Positions 30,934 through 38,997 of a DNA stretch of 39,453 bases are shown here, piece after piece. The stretch comes from UBA2334 sp049653005. Lineage in GTDB: Bacteria; Pseudomonadota; Gammaproteobacteria; Burkholderiales; Burkholderiaceae_C. The notes under the pieces were generated by a model. It was not told the DNA's origin. It searched no databases and saw only the letters and a list, made by a program, of their open reading frames with translations. How positions within the stretch are numbered: the first letter of the stretch is position 1; each line of letters begins with the position of its first letter. The DNA is taken from NCBI GenBank assembly GCA_049653005.1, contig JBASFL010000024.1, positions 1-39,453 on the forward strand, written 5' to 3'. The position numbers were made by a program, and so were the translations under genes.

Positions 30934-31947
30934 TCAGGCGGCGGGGTACAGCCCACGGGTGCGGGCCATCAGGCGGGTGAGGCCCAGCAGGGCGTCGATG
31001 TGGGGCGTTGCCAGCCCCAGGTGCTGGCCGATTTCGCGCACCACGGCCACCAGGGCGTCCAGCTCGATGGGGCGGCCCGCTTCCACGTCTTGCAGCATGG
31101 AGGTCTTGAACGAGCCCAGCTTGCGCGTGACGGCATGGCGGTCGTCGGGCTGCTGGTCTATGCCGCAGCCGATGCGCTGGCCAATGGCCTGTGCCTCCCG
31201 CATGACGGCGCTGCAATAGGCGCGCACCAGCGGGTCGTCCAGAATTTGGTCGCACGGCGCCCCGGTGAGGGCCGACACCGGGTTCATGGTCATGTTGCCC
31301 CACAGCTTGAACCAGATGTCTTGCTGGATGCGCTCGGCCTGCTTGACCGCAAACCCGGCTTGCTCCAGCAGCGCCGCCACGGCCTGAACCCGGGGTGTGA
31401 TGCCCCCGGCAGGCTCGCCGACGATGAGTTGGTTGTTTTTGATGCGTTCCACCCGGCCCGGCTGCGGGGCCACGGCGCTGGCGTGCACCACACAGCCCAG
31501 CACGTGGGCGGTGGGCAGGGCCTGGGCGGTGAGGCCGTCGGGGTCCACCGTGCGCAGGGGCAGCCCGGCGCATTCGCCGCCCAGGCCGTCAAAAAACCAC
31601 CAGGGCACGCCGTTCATGGCCACCAGCACCACGGTGTGCGGGGCCAACAGCGGCCGAATCTGCTGGGCCACACCCGGCATGGCGGGGCCTTTGACCGACA
31701 CGATCACCAAGTCTTGCGGGCCGAGTGCGGCGGCGTCGCCGCTGGCGTGCAGGGGCACGCGGTGCGTTGTGCCCGTGTCGTCGGCCCAGACCAGGCCGTT
31801 TTGTTGCAAGGCGGCCAAGGTCTGGCCCCTGGCCAGCGCTGAGAGTTGAATGCGGCTTGCAGGCAAGCGCGTGCCCAGCCAGGCCGCAAACACGCCGCCA
31901 ATGGCGCCCATGCCAATGACGGTGATTTTGTGAAGTGGGGTGCTCAT
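30934..31947 (-). CDS. Ketopantoate reductase (PanE/ApbA)-like NAD(P)-dependent reductase
   Basis: A 337-residue two-domain reductase. The N-terminal Rossmann motif is VIGMGAIGGVFAAWLG. The C-terminal domain has IWFKLWGNMTMNPVSALTGAPCDQI, which includes the catalytic Lys, and SMLQDVEAGRPIELDALV, the PanE signature. The canonical reaction reduces 2-dehydropantoate to pantoate with NADPH. A pantothenate role is unlikely inside a catabolic operon; reduction of a 2-oxo acid intermediate is a more natural guess. ATG 31947 has AAAGG upstream; ATG 31971 would overlap hpaH. Confidence 0.85.
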   Translation of the reverse strand: MSTPLHKITVIGMGAIGGVFAAWLGTRLPASRIQLSALARGQTLAALQQNGLVWADDTGTTHRVPLHASGDAAALGPQDLVIVSVKGPAMPGVAQQIRPLLAPHTVVLVAMNGVPWWFFDGLGGECAGLPLRTVDPDGLTAQALPTAHVLGCVVHASAVAPQPGRVERIKNNQLIVGEPAGGITPRVQAVAALLEQAGFAVKQAERIQQDIWFKLWGNMTMNPVSALTGAPCDQILDDPLVRAYCSAVMREAQAIGQRIGCGIDQQPDDRHAVTRKLGSFKTSMLQDVEAGRPIELDALVAVVREIGQHLGLATPHIDALLGLTRLMARTRGLYPAA

Positions 31948-31963
31948 GCGGTGGGCCTTTGCA

Positions 31964-32803
31964 TCAGACAAAACGGAAGGTCAGCTTGCCCAAGGGGCCG
32001 CTGGGACTGGCGTACTGCGCTTCAAACAGGTCGCCAGCCTTGGCCGCCACGGGCCGGGTGAACGAGCCTGCCAGCACAACATGGCCGGCTTGCAGGGTTT
32101 CGCCCCAGGGGGCCAGTTTGTTGGCCAGCCAGGCAATGCCCACGGCGGGGTCGCCCTGCACACCGGCGGCCAGGCCGGTTTCTTCCACCGCGCCGTTTTG
32201 CCGCAGGATGGCCCCGCACCACGCGCGGTCCACGCTGCGGGGGCCCACGCGCTGGCCGCCCAGCACGATGCCGGCGTTGGCCGCGTTGTCGCTGATGGTG
32301 TCGAACACTTTGCGCGGGGCCTTGGTGTGGCGGTCGAACTGCTCGATGCGGGCGTCGATGATTTCGATGGCCGGGGTGATGTAGTCGGTGGCGTCCAGCA
32401 CCTGTTCCACCGTCACCCCAGTTGACGAGTTCAGGCCTGTCAGCGGGGCCTTTAGGACAAAGGCCAGCTCCACCTCCACACGCGGGGCGATGAAGTGGCT
32501 GACCGGAATGTCCAGCACCTGGCCGGGCGTGCAGTCGTAGCGCATGAAGTCGAGCAGGGTGCCGTAATCCGGCTCGTCAATCTGGCTGCTGAGCTGCATG
32601 GCGCGGCTGGTCAGGCCAATTTTGTGGCCCATCACTTGGGCACCGGCCTGCACCTGCTGGGCCACCCACGCGCGGCTGACGCGGTAGCCGTCTTCAATGG
32701 TCATGCCGGGGAAGCGTTTGGAAAAGTGCTCCACCGGCACGCGGGTGGTTTGCGACTGCTGCAGTTCGGCCGCCAGTTGGGCGATGAGGGTGTCGTCAAG
32801 CAT
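31964..32803 (-). CDS. hpaH: 2-oxo-hept-4-ene-1,7-dioate hydratase
   Basis: A 279-residue hydratase that adds water to 2-oxohept-4-ene-1,7-dioate. It has the MhpD/HpaH-type FAH-related fold: GYRVSRAWVAQQVQAGAQVMGHKIGLTSRAMQ at the N-terminus, then FIAPRVEVELAFVL with acidic metal ligands, ATDYITPAIEIIDARIEQF, and DPAVGIAWLANKLAPWGETLQAGHVVLAGS. Length matches HpaH. It follows hpaF by 26 bases and precedes the PanE-like gene by 16. Confidence 0.93.
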   Translation of the reverse strand: MLDDTLIAQLAAELQQSQTTRVPVEHFSKRFPGMTIEDGYRVSRAWVAQQVQAGAQVMGHKIGLTSRAMQLSSQIDEPDYGTLLDFMRYDCTPGQVLDIPVSHFIAPRVEVELAFVLKAPLTGLNSSTGVTVEQVLDATDYITPAIEIIDARIEQFDRHTKAPRKVFDTISDNAANAGIVLGGQRVGPRSVDRAWCGAILRQNGAVEETGLAAGVQGDPAVGIAWLANKLAPWGETLQAGHVVLAGSFTRPVAAKAGDLFEAQYASPSGPLGKLTFRFV

Positions 32804-32829
32804 GGGTGTTTCTCAGGGGGCTCAGAGGG

Positions 32830-33276
32830 TCAGGGTTTGTTGAACAGCGGGTGCAGCGAACTGGTTTTGGCGTCGAACACCTCGGGGCCTTCGTCAATTT
32901 GCAGCGTCACGCCAATGTGCTGGTGGGCCAATTGGTGCTCAAAATTGGCTCTGGCGCTTGCCAGTAAAGCGTTTCCAGCTATGAAAATGGTGTCTTTTGA
33001 GCGGCCCCTGCCCATGCGCAGGTTCAGGTACACAAAGCCGTAATCGCCGCTGCCACCCGCCGCACGGCCGGCCGCGCCGCCGTCGGCCACGGCAAAGTGT
33101 GGGGCGGGGTAGGCCAGCACACGCACACCGCCGGGGGGGAACACGGGGCGGCCCGTTTCGTCGCGGGCGGCCAGCATGGTGTCGGCCAGGGTGCGGCACA
33201 GCGCAGTCATGTCGGTGCCGCCTTCTGCGGCAGGGCGGTCGAGGTTGGCGGTGTAGAGGATGACGAGGTGGGGCAT
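32830..33276 (-). CDS. hpaF: 5-carboxymethyl-2-hydroxymuconate delta-isomerase, variant carrying repeat-derived sequence
   Basis: A 148-residue member of the tautomerase superfamily. It begins Met-Pro-His, leaving Pro1 as the catalytic base, and shares DYGFVYLNLRMGRGRS with HpaF. It is longer than the usual about 126 residues, mainly through a Gly/Ala-rich insertion (ADGGAAGRAAGGSG). The helix after GRS (KDTIFIAGNALLASARANF) is encoded exactly by a copy of the short interspersed repeat at 32941-32990, kept in frame. The C-terminus returns to family-like sequence (ending HPLFNKP). The role is to isomerise 5-carboxymethyl-2-hydroxymuconate before decarboxylation. Activity of this variant is uncertain. 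Confidence 0.82.
   Translation of the reverse strand: MPHLVILYTANLDRPAAEGGTDMTALCRTLADTMLAARDETGRPVFPPGGVRVLAYPAPHFAVADGGAAGRAAGGSGDYGFVYLNLRMGRGRSKDTIFIAGNALLASARANFEHQLAHQHIGVTLQIDEGPEVFDAKTSSLHPLFNKP
32941..32990. repeat. Short interspersed repeat, copy B, inside hpaF
   Basis: The segment contains GGCTCTGGCGCTTGCC and CAGCTATGAAAAT in the same order and spacing as copies A (7208-7275) and C (35750-35800, other orientation). It lies wholly inside hpaF and encodes about 17 residues without breaking the frame. Confidence 0.6.
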
Positions 33277-33303
33277 GTCGGTGCGGCGTCCGTTAGAGGG
33301 GCG

Positions 33304-34230
33304 TCAGAGCCGTGTGGCCACCGAGGTGTAGCCGTCGGCCGCAGAGGCTTTTGCGGTGGGAATGTCGCGCCCCGTGACGGGCGTGACCGGAAACACCGCG
33401 TTGATTTGCCCCGTGCCCGATGCGCCGAAGTAGGGCGTGACCACGTCGGCCTGGCCGCCGTATTCGCTCCAGCCCAGGGCGCCCAGCAACATGGCGGTGT
33501 CGTGCATGAAGCCTTCGCCGTGGCCCTTGGCGGCGTACTCGGGCAACATGCCGCAAAAGTCTTTCCACTGGCCGGTTTTCCACATGTCCACCACATGGCT
33601 GTCCAGCTGTTCCAAAAATGGGCTCCACACCTTGAAGGCGAATTCAGGTGCCAGGCCGTTCTGGGCAAAGCGGTGGCTCAGGCTGCCGCTGGCCAAAAAA
33701 GCCACCGTGCCGTCGTAATGCTGCTCAATGGCCTGGCGCATGGCCCAGCCCAGGCGGGCGCTGTCGTCCAGGTAGTGGGCCATGCACATGGCCGAGACGG
33801 ACACCACCTTGAAGTGCTGGTCTTCGTTCATGTAGCGCAGGGGCACCAGGGTGCCGTACTCGGGGTCGAGCGTGGTGGCGTGGTGGGCCAGGGTTTCAAC
33901 GCTGTGCGCGGTGCACACCTGGGCCAGCAGCTGGCCCAGTTCGGGGTTGCCGGGGCACTCGAAAGGCATGTTGGCAATGAAGTGGGGCAGCTCGTTGCTG
34001 GTGTAGTTGCCCTTGAAGTGCGGCGCGCAGTTGATGTGGTAGTTGGCATTCACCAGCCAGTGGGTGTCGAACACCACCAGGGTGTCCACCCCCAGCTCGC
34101 GGCAGCGGCGGCTGATTTCGCGGTGGCCGTCAATGGCGTCTTGCCGCGTGCCCTTGCGCGGGCCGTCCAGCTCGCTGAGGTACATGCTGGGCACGTGGGT
34201 GATTTTGGCGGCGAGGGCGAGTGTTCCCAT
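33304..34230 (-). CDS. hpaD: 3,4-dihydroxyphenylacetate 2,3-dioxygenase
   Basis: A 308-residue class III (LigB-type) extradiol dioxygenase that opens the ring of homoprotocatechuate at the 2,3 bond with Fe(II) and oxygen. The sequence follows enterobacterial HpaD closely: LALAAKITHVPSMYLSEL, VDTLVVFDTHWLVNANYHINC, TSNELPHFI, LVPLRYMNED, VAFLASGSLSHRF, and SGTGQINAVFP. ATG 34230 gives the family N-terminus. It precedes hpaF by 27 bases and follows hpaE by 29. Confidence 0.95.
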   Translation of the reverse strand: MGTLALAAKITHVPSMYLSELDGPRKGTRQDAIDGHREISRRCRELGVDTLVVFDTHWLVNANYHINCAPHFKGNYTSNELPHFIANMPFECPGNPELGQLLAQVCTAHSVETLAHHATTLDPEYGTLVPLRYMNEDQHFKVVSVSAMCMAHYLDDSARLGWAMRQAIEQHYDGTVAFLASGSLSHRFAQNGLAPEFAFKVWSPFLEQLDSHVVDMWKTGQWKDFCGMLPEYAAKGHGEGFMHDTAMLLGALGWSEYGGQADVVTPYFGASGTGQINAVFPVTPVTGRDIPTAKASAADGYTSVATRL

Positions 34231-34259
34231 GGCGGTGTCCTGGTGGGGTGGCGGTGGTT

Positions 34260-35729
34260 TCAAACGCCCCAGTGGGGAATGTGGTGGTTGCCCAATGAAA
34301 CGGCCACGTTTTTGGGCTCCAGAAACACCTCGTAACTCCAGGTGCCGCCTTCGCGCCCGGTGCCGCTGGCCTTGGTGCCGCCGAAGGGCTGGCGCAGGTC
34401 GCGCACGTTTTGGCTGTTGACGAAGCACATGCCGGCCTCAACTGCAGCAGCCACGCGGTGGGCTTTGCCGAGGTTTTCGGTCCACACGTAGCTGCTCAGG
34501 CCGTACTGGATGTCGTTGGCTTTCGCAATGGCATCCGCTTCGTCTTTGAACGGGATAAGGCACGCCACGGGGCCGAAGATTTCTTCCTGTGCAATGCGCA
34601 TGCGGTTGTCCACGTCGGCAAACACGGTGGGCCACACGAAGTTGCCTTTTTGCAGGTTGCCCGCCAGTTCGGGTGCGTAGCTGGGGCGGTCAATGCCACC
34701 GCACAGCAGGGTGGCGCCTTCTTTGGGGCCCAGCTCGATGTAGCTGCGCACCTTGGCCAGGTGGCCCTGGCTGATCATGGGGCCGATGATGGTGCTCTCG
34801 GCCAGCGGGTCACCCACGGTGATGCGCTTGGCGCGCTCGGCAAACTTGGCGGCGAAGTCGGCGTAAATGCTTTGCTGCACCAGGATGCGGCTACCCGCCG
34901 TGCAACGCTCACCGTTGTTGGAAAAGATCATGAAGATGGCCGCGTCCAGCGCACGCTCCAGGTCGGCGTCTTCAAAAATCACGAACGGGCTTTTGCCGCC
35001 CAGCTCCATGCTGAACTTTTTCAAGCCTGCAGACTGAACGATGCGGTTGCCGGTGGCGGTGGAGCCTGTGAAGCTGATGGCCCGCACATCGGGGTGAGCG
35101 CACAGCGGTTCGCCAGTTTCTTTGCCAAAGCCGTGCACCACGTTCAACACACCGGCCGGTACGCCTGCTTCCAGCGCCAGTTCACCCAGGCGCGCAGCGG
35201 TCAGCGGCGACAGTTCGCTCATTTTCAGCACCGCCGTGTTGCCAAAGGCCAAGCAGGGCGCGACCTTCCAGGTGGAGGTCATGAACGGCACGTTCCATGG
35301 GCTGATGAGGGCGCACACGCCCACAGGGTGGAACAGCGTGTAGTTCAGGTGCGTGGGCGTGGGGTAGGTGTGGCCGTCCACCCGTGTGCACATTTCGGCA
35401 AAGTAGTGGAAGTTGTCTGCCGCGCGGGGCACCAGCTGCTTGCCGGTCTGGCTGATGCTTTGGCCGGTGTCCTTGGTTTCGGTTTGGGCAATCTCGGGCA
35501 CGTGTTTGGCAATCAGCTCGCCCAGGCTGCGCATGATTTTGGCGCGCTCGGTGGCGGGGCGGCTTGCCCAGGCCGGGAAGGCGTCTTTGGCGGCCTGCAC
35601 GGCGGCGTTGATGTCCGCTGCCGTGCCGCTGGCCACTTCGGCCAGCACCTCTTGTGTGGCAGGGTTGACGGTTTCAAAGCAGTCGCTGGCGGCGACTTGC
35701 TGGCCATTGATGAGGTGGTCGATGCGCAT
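34260..35729 (-). CDS. hpaE: 5-carboxymethyl-2-hydroxymuconate semialdehyde dehydrogenase
   Basis: A 489-residue NAD-dependent aldehyde dehydrogenase oxidising the HpaD ring-cleavage product to the acid. Motifs: YTLFHPVGVCALISPWNVPFM, MELGGKSPFVIF (Glu), and NNGERCTAGSRILVQQ with the catalytic Cys. The C-terminus RDLRQPFGGTKASGTGREGG is typical of HpaE/HpcC. Length matches. It lies between hpaG and hpaD. Confidence 0.93.
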   Translation of the reverse strand: MRIDHLINGQQVAASDCFETVNPATQEVLAEVASGTAADINAAVQAAKDAFPAWASRPATERAKIMRSLGELIAKHVPEIAQTETKDTGQSISQTGKQLVPRAADNFHYFAEMCTRVDGHTYPTPTHLNYTLFHPVGVCALISPWNVPFMTSTWKVAPCLAFGNTAVLKMSELSPLTAARLGELALEAGVPAGVLNVVHGFGKETGEPLCAHPDVRAISFTGSTATGNRIVQSAGLKKFSMELGGKSPFVIFEDADLERALDAAIFMIFSNNGERCTAGSRILVQQSIYADFAAKFAERAKRITVGDPLAESTIIGPMISQGHLAKVRSYIELGPKEGATLLCGGIDRPSYAPELAGNLQKGNFVWPTVFADVDNRMRIAQEEIFGPVACLIPFKDEADAIAKANDIQYGLSSYVWTENLGKAHRVAAAVEAGMCFVNSQNVRDLRQPFGGTKASGTGREGGTWSYEVFLEPKNVAVSLGNHHIPHWGV

Positions 35730-35749
35730 GAGGTGTTCCTGTCTGTGTG

Positions 35750-35800
35750 CTTTTTCAATAGCTGAAAAGTGTTGATGGGTGAGCGCTAAGGCACTTAAAC
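35750..35800. repeat. Short interspersed repeat, copy C, between hpaG and hpaE
   Basis: The segment contains TTCAATAGCTG and GAGCGCTAAGGC, the two core blocks of the repeat, in opposite orientation to copies A and B. It fills most of the 65-base gap between hpaG and hpaE and reaches the stop codon of hpaG. Confidence 0.5.
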
Positions 35801-37273
35801 ATTGAAAATTTCGTCGCCCACCAGGGTGTTTGCCAATCGGCCAATGCCGTCGATCTCGGTCACCACCTCGTCGCCCACGTTCACGTTCACCACGCCGTCG
35901 GGCGTGCCGGTCAGGATCACGTCGCCGGGCTGCAGCGTCATGAAGCCGCTGAGGTATTCGATCAGCGCCGGGATGTCCGAAATCAGGTCAGCTGTGTTGC
36001 CTTGCTGGGTGACCACGCCGTTGACCCGCGTGCGCAGCGCCAGGTCGTGGGGGTTGGGCACGTCAGCTGCGGGCACAAACCAGGGGCCCAGCACGGTGCA
36101 GCCGTCGCGGTTTTTCACGCGCAGGTTGGGGCGGTAGTAGTTTTCAAGGTAGTCGCGGATGGCGTAGTCGTTGGCCACGGTGTAGCCCGCCACGTGCGCC
36201 ATGGCGTTGTCACGGCTCACGTTTTTGGCGGTGCGCCCGATCACCACGGCCAGCTCGCACTCGTAGTGCATGAAGGCCACGCCTGTTGGGCGGCGGGTGG
36301 CGGCGCGGTGGCCGATGAGGGCGCTGGCGCTTTTCAAAAAGGCCAGGGGCTCGTCCTGCGTGGTCACGGTCAGCTCTTTGGACAGCTCTTTCACGTGGTC
36401 GGCGTAGTTCAGCCCCAGCGCAATGACGGTGCCCACCTGGAACGGGGGCAGCCACACCACGTCGGCTTCAGCCAACACCCGGCCATCGGCCAGTTGCACG
36501 CCATTGGGGTGCGGGGTGGCAGTGTGGATGGCGCCCCCAAACGCGACCCGCGCTGTGGGGCCCAAGGTGCCAGCACATGGCCATGCGGCAAGGGCTTCTG
36601 CAGGGGTTGTCTCGGTGGTCTCCGCCACCAGCGTGTGTTCGAGCTTGCCCACGCCCTCAATGGCAATGCTCACCCGCTGCCCGGCGCGGGCACGTGGCGC
36701 ACCGGCGGCCACGCCCACGGCCAGTACATCGCCGGGGTGCAGGGTCATGAACTCGGTCACATCGGCCAGCAACTGCGCCACGGGGCGGATGAGCCCCGCC
36801 GTGCTGCTGCGGTGCACCACGGTGCCGTCAATGGCCACCGAAATGGCGAGTGCATCAGGGTTGATGGCTGCCGAGGCTGGCACCACGTCGCCCATCGGGC
36901 AAAACCCGTCGCGGCATTTGAAGCGCATGGACGGCCGGTACACAGCCGCGTGCGGCACGCTGATGTCGTTCATCACCACATAGCCCGCCACAAAGCTGAG
37001 CGCTTCAGCTGCGTTCAAGCGGCAGGCCGTGCGGCCAATGACCAGGCCCAGCGTGGCACCCATTTCAAGCTCGGGGGCATCGGTGGGCACCACCACGGCG
37101 TCCCCGGGTTGGGCCCAGGTGTTGCGGGGTTTGATGTACAGCACCGGGGCTTTGGGCGGCGCCTTGTAGGGCGCGGCATGCACCTGCTCGCCCAACGCGA
37201 CCAGGGCGTCGCGGTGGTTGAGCAGGGTGCCGTACACCGTGCCGCGTGGGTGAAAAGGGGTTGTGGGGTGCAT
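35795..37273 (-). CDS. hpaG: 4-hydroxyphenylacetate degradation bifunctional isomerase/decarboxylase
   Basis: A 492-residue tandem of two FAH-fold domains. The N-terminal half (about 1-225) has TVYGTLLNHRDAL, YKAPPKAPVLYIKPRNTW and MRFKCRDGFCPMGD. The C-terminal half (about 265-492) has VIALGLNYADHVKELS, MHYECELAVVIG (ExE metal pair), VANDYAIRDYLENYYRPNLRVKNRDG and ILTGTPDGV. Only the C-terminal half keeps the ExE pair; in the enterobacterial enzyme too the N-terminal half reads differently. It removes carbon dioxide from, and isomerises, the C8 tricarboxylic intermediate. It is longer than enterobacterial HpaG (about 430) mainly through the inter-domain linker. It is first in the operon. Confidence 0.93.
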   Translation of the reverse strand: MHPTTPFHPRGTVYGTLLNHRDALVALGEQVHAAPYKAPPKAPVLYIKPRNTWAQPGDAVVVPTDAPELEMGATLGLVIGRTACRLNAAEALSFVAGYVVMNDISVPHAAVYRPSMRFKCRDGFCPMGDVVPASAAINPDALAISVAIDGTVVHRSSTAGLIRPVAQLLADVTEFMTLHPGDVLAVGVAAGAPRARAGQRVSIAIEGVGKLEHTLVAETTETTPAEALAAWPCAGTLGPTARVAFGGAIHTATPHPNGVQLADGRVLAEADVVWLPPFQVGTVIALGLNYADHVKELSKELTVTTQDEPLAFLKSASALIGHRAATRRPTGVAFMHYECELAVVIGRTAKNVSRDNAMAHVAGYTVANDYAIRDYLENYYRPNLRVKNRDGCTVLGPWFVPAADVPNPHDLALRTRVNGVVTQQGNTADLISDIPALIEYLSGFMTLQPGDVILTGTPDGVVNVNVGDEVVTEIDGIGRLANTLVGDEIFNV

Positions 37274-37292
37274 GCCGGTTTTGGGGTGAAAA

Positions 37293-37308
37293 TCACTAAT
37301 ATGTGTGC
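37293..37308. promoter_or_regulatory. Possible second, imperfect HpaR operator
   Basis: TCACTAATATGTGTGC resembles the outer bases of the perfect palindrome at 37317-37332 (CACT...TGTG) and would straddle the predicted transcription start of hpaG. The match is partial. Confidence 0.35.
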
Positions 37309-37309
37309 A

Positions 37310-37338
37310 ATTTAATCACTCACATGTGAGTGTGTCAA
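37310..37338 (-). promoter_or_regulatory. Sigma-70 promoter of the hpa operon
   Basis: Read leftward, TTGACA (37338-37333) is a perfect -35 box and TTAAAT (37315-37310) a good -10 box, 17 bases apart. The start codon of hpaG is 36 bases downstream of the -10 box. The spacer is almost entirely the palindrome at 37317-37332. Confidence 0.8.
37317..37332. promoter_or_regulatory. Perfect 16-bp palindrome, predicted HpaR operator
   Basis: CACTCACATGTGAGTG is its own reverse complement. It sits between the -35 and -10 boxes of the hpaG promoter, the ideal place for a MarR-type dimer to block RNA polymerase. The divergent gene encodes such a regulator. Confidence 0.8.
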
Positions 37339-37399
37339 TGGGGCTTGTGCCAGGCCAGGCCCGTTACAGTTCGCAGCAGCCCATCCAGTCCCACATGCC

Positions 37400-37849
37400 A
37401 TGACCAGCCCACTCAGGCACCGCAATTTGCCGCAGCTCTTACTTCAGTCCCGCGAGGTGCTGATGGCGCGTTTTCGCCCCACGCTCAACGAGCAAGGCGT
37501 GACCGAGCAGCAGTGGCGCATCCTGCGCGAGCTGTTGCGCGAAGACGGGCTGGAGCCCCGCCAGCTGTGCGAGCGCTGCCTGATTTCCAGCCCCAGCATC
37601 ACCGGGGTGCTGGCGCGCATGGAAGAGGCGGGCCTGATTGGGCGCGAGCGGATGGGCCACGACCAGCGCCGCGTCAAAGTGACCCTGACGCCCCAAGCCC
37701 AGGCCCTGGGCGAACGCATGAAGCCCATCGTGGAGCAGCAATACGCCGAGCTGGAAGCACTGGTGGGCGTGCAGGCCTTGCAGCAGGTGTACGACGTGCT
37801 GGACACCCTGCTGCAGCGGCTGGATGCGGGGGCGGCGCGAGAGCCTTAG
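37400..37849 (+). CDS. hpaR: MarR family repressor of homoprotocatechuate degradation (HpaR)
   Basis: A 149-residue winged-helix dimer. The N-terminus (LPQLLLQSREVLMARFRPTLNEQGVTEQQWRILREL) is typical of HpaR. The recognition helix region is LCERCLISSPSITGVLARMEEAGLIGRER and the wing HDQRRVKVTLT. It is divergent from hpaG with 126 bases between them, which contain a perfect palindrome in the hpaG promoter. By analogy with E. coli HpaR it represses the meta-cleavage operon until an aromatic inducer (4-hydroxyphenylacetate or homoprotocatechuate) binds. Confidence 0.9.
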   Translation: MTSPLRHRNLPQLLLQSREVLMARFRPTLNEQGVTEQQWRILRELLREDGLEPRQLCERCLISSPSITGVLARMEEAGLIGRERMGHDQRRVKVTLTPQAQALGERMKPIVEQQYAELEALVGVQALQQVYDVLDTLLQRLDAGAAREP

Positions 37850-37894
37850 GCCCTGCTGCGCAGGCCCTGCGCCTGGGCAACGAAAGCAAGTTCA

Positions 37895-37944
37895 TTGTCT
37901 GGCCGGAGTGGGTGGCTATACTTCTAAAAAAATAAAAGTAGTAT
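37895..37944 (+). promoter_or_regulatory. AT-rich promoter with inverted repeat before the nucleotidyltransferase gene
   Basis: TTGTCT (37895-37900) and TATACT (37917-37922) are 16 bases apart. ATACTTCT (37918-37925) and AGTAGTAT (37937-37944) form an imperfect inverted repeat overlapping the -10 box, a possible operator. The AT-rich stretch stands out in this GC-rich DNA. Confidence 0.45.
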
Positions 37945-37950
37945 AAATTT

Positions 37951-38997
37951 ATGCCTCCTCCACCTCTGTTCACCCCCCTGACCAGCGCAGCCGAAACGGC
38001 CTACGCCAACGTGGTCACCGGTGCCCGGCAAGCAGATTTGACCCGCTGCGTGGCCGATTTGCCGGGGGGCTTTTCGTCCAAAACCGTCAGCGGGAAAACG
38101 TACTGGTACTACCAGCGCAAAAGCCCCGACGACAAAGTGGTGCAGATTTACATCGGCCCTGACAACGCGGCCACGCTTGAGCTGATGGCTGCACACAAAC
38201 AGCCAGACCGCAACGCAGGCAACGACCACTTGCGCAGACTGTCTCGGGCGGCCATTGAATTGGGTTGCCCGGCCATGGTCACCGCACACGCCAGGATATT
38301 GCAGCGCCTCACAGACCATGGGTTTTTCCATGCCGGGGGGGTGTTGATCGGCACCCACGCCTTCCTGGCCTACCAAAACATGTTTGGCGTGACCTGGGCG
38401 CACGGCACGCTGACCATGGACCTGGACTTTGCGCACCCAGGTAAAAACATCTCGATTGCCGTGCCAAACAGCTTCACCATGGATGCCCACGAGGCCATCG
38501 ACTCGCTGCGGCAGGGCTTCATTCCCAACAATGCCCGAACGACCTTCATCAAGGCGGATGAGCCCGATTTGCAGCTGGATTTCGTGACCACCCAAGGTCG
38601 CAGTGGCGATGAGCCCGTGTTGATCAAGCCGCTCAACATCATGATGCAGCCGTTGCGCTTTATGGAGTTTTCCATGGAAGACATCATGAAAGGTGTGCTG
38701 CTGACCCAGCAAGGCCCCATGGTGGTGAACCTGCCCAGGCCCGAGCGCTATGCACTGCACAAACTGATCATCTGTGGCGAACGGTCGGGCGATGCGCGTT
38801 TGAAAGCCCGCAAAGATTTGGACCAGGTCGCGTGCCTGCTGGCCATGCTGAAAGAGCGGGCACCTGAGGATTTGGCCGATGCTTACCGGGACCTTTGCGA
38901 ACGCGGACCGGGTTGGCGCACGCGGTTCAGCGCGGGGTTGTCTGCGTTGGAGAAAAGGCATTCTGGCTTCGAAAACTTTTTCGATGAAGCGCCGTGA
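37951..38997 (+). CDS. Nucleotidyltransferase-fold protein (GSU2403-like)
   Basis: A 348-residue cytoplasmic protein. The first 120 residues are helical and charged (SKTVSGKTYWYYQRKSPDDKVVQIYIG). The nucleotidyltransferase core follows (about 130-165): GGVLIGTHAFLAYQNMFGV and TMDLDFAHPGKN, where the Gly-Gly helix and the DxD acids match the polymerase-beta-like fold. The C-terminal half is helical with LPRPERYALHKLIICGERSG. It resembles the GSU2403-type (PF12281-like) family, which is related to AbiEii-type toxins but has no established function. No antitoxin-like partner is next to it. No Shine-Dalgarno sequence is visible upstream; the promoter region is AT-rich. Confidence 0.7.
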   Translation: MPPPPLFTPLTSAAETAYANVVTGARQADLTRCVADLPGGFSSKTVSGKTYWYYQRKSPDDKVVQIYIGPDNAATLELMAAHKQPDRNAGNDHLRRLSRAAIELGCPAMVTAHARILQRLTDHGFFHAGGVLIGTHAFLAYQNMFGVTWAHGTLTMDLDFAHPGKNISIAVPNSFTMDAHEAIDSLRQGFIPNNARTTFIKADEPDLQLDFVTTQGRSGDEPVLIKPLNIMMQPLRFMEFSMEDIMKGVLLTQQGPMVVNLPRPERYALHKLIICGERSGDARLKARKDLDQVACLLAMLKERAPEDLADAYRDLCERGPGWRTRFSAGLSALEKRHSGFENFFDEAP

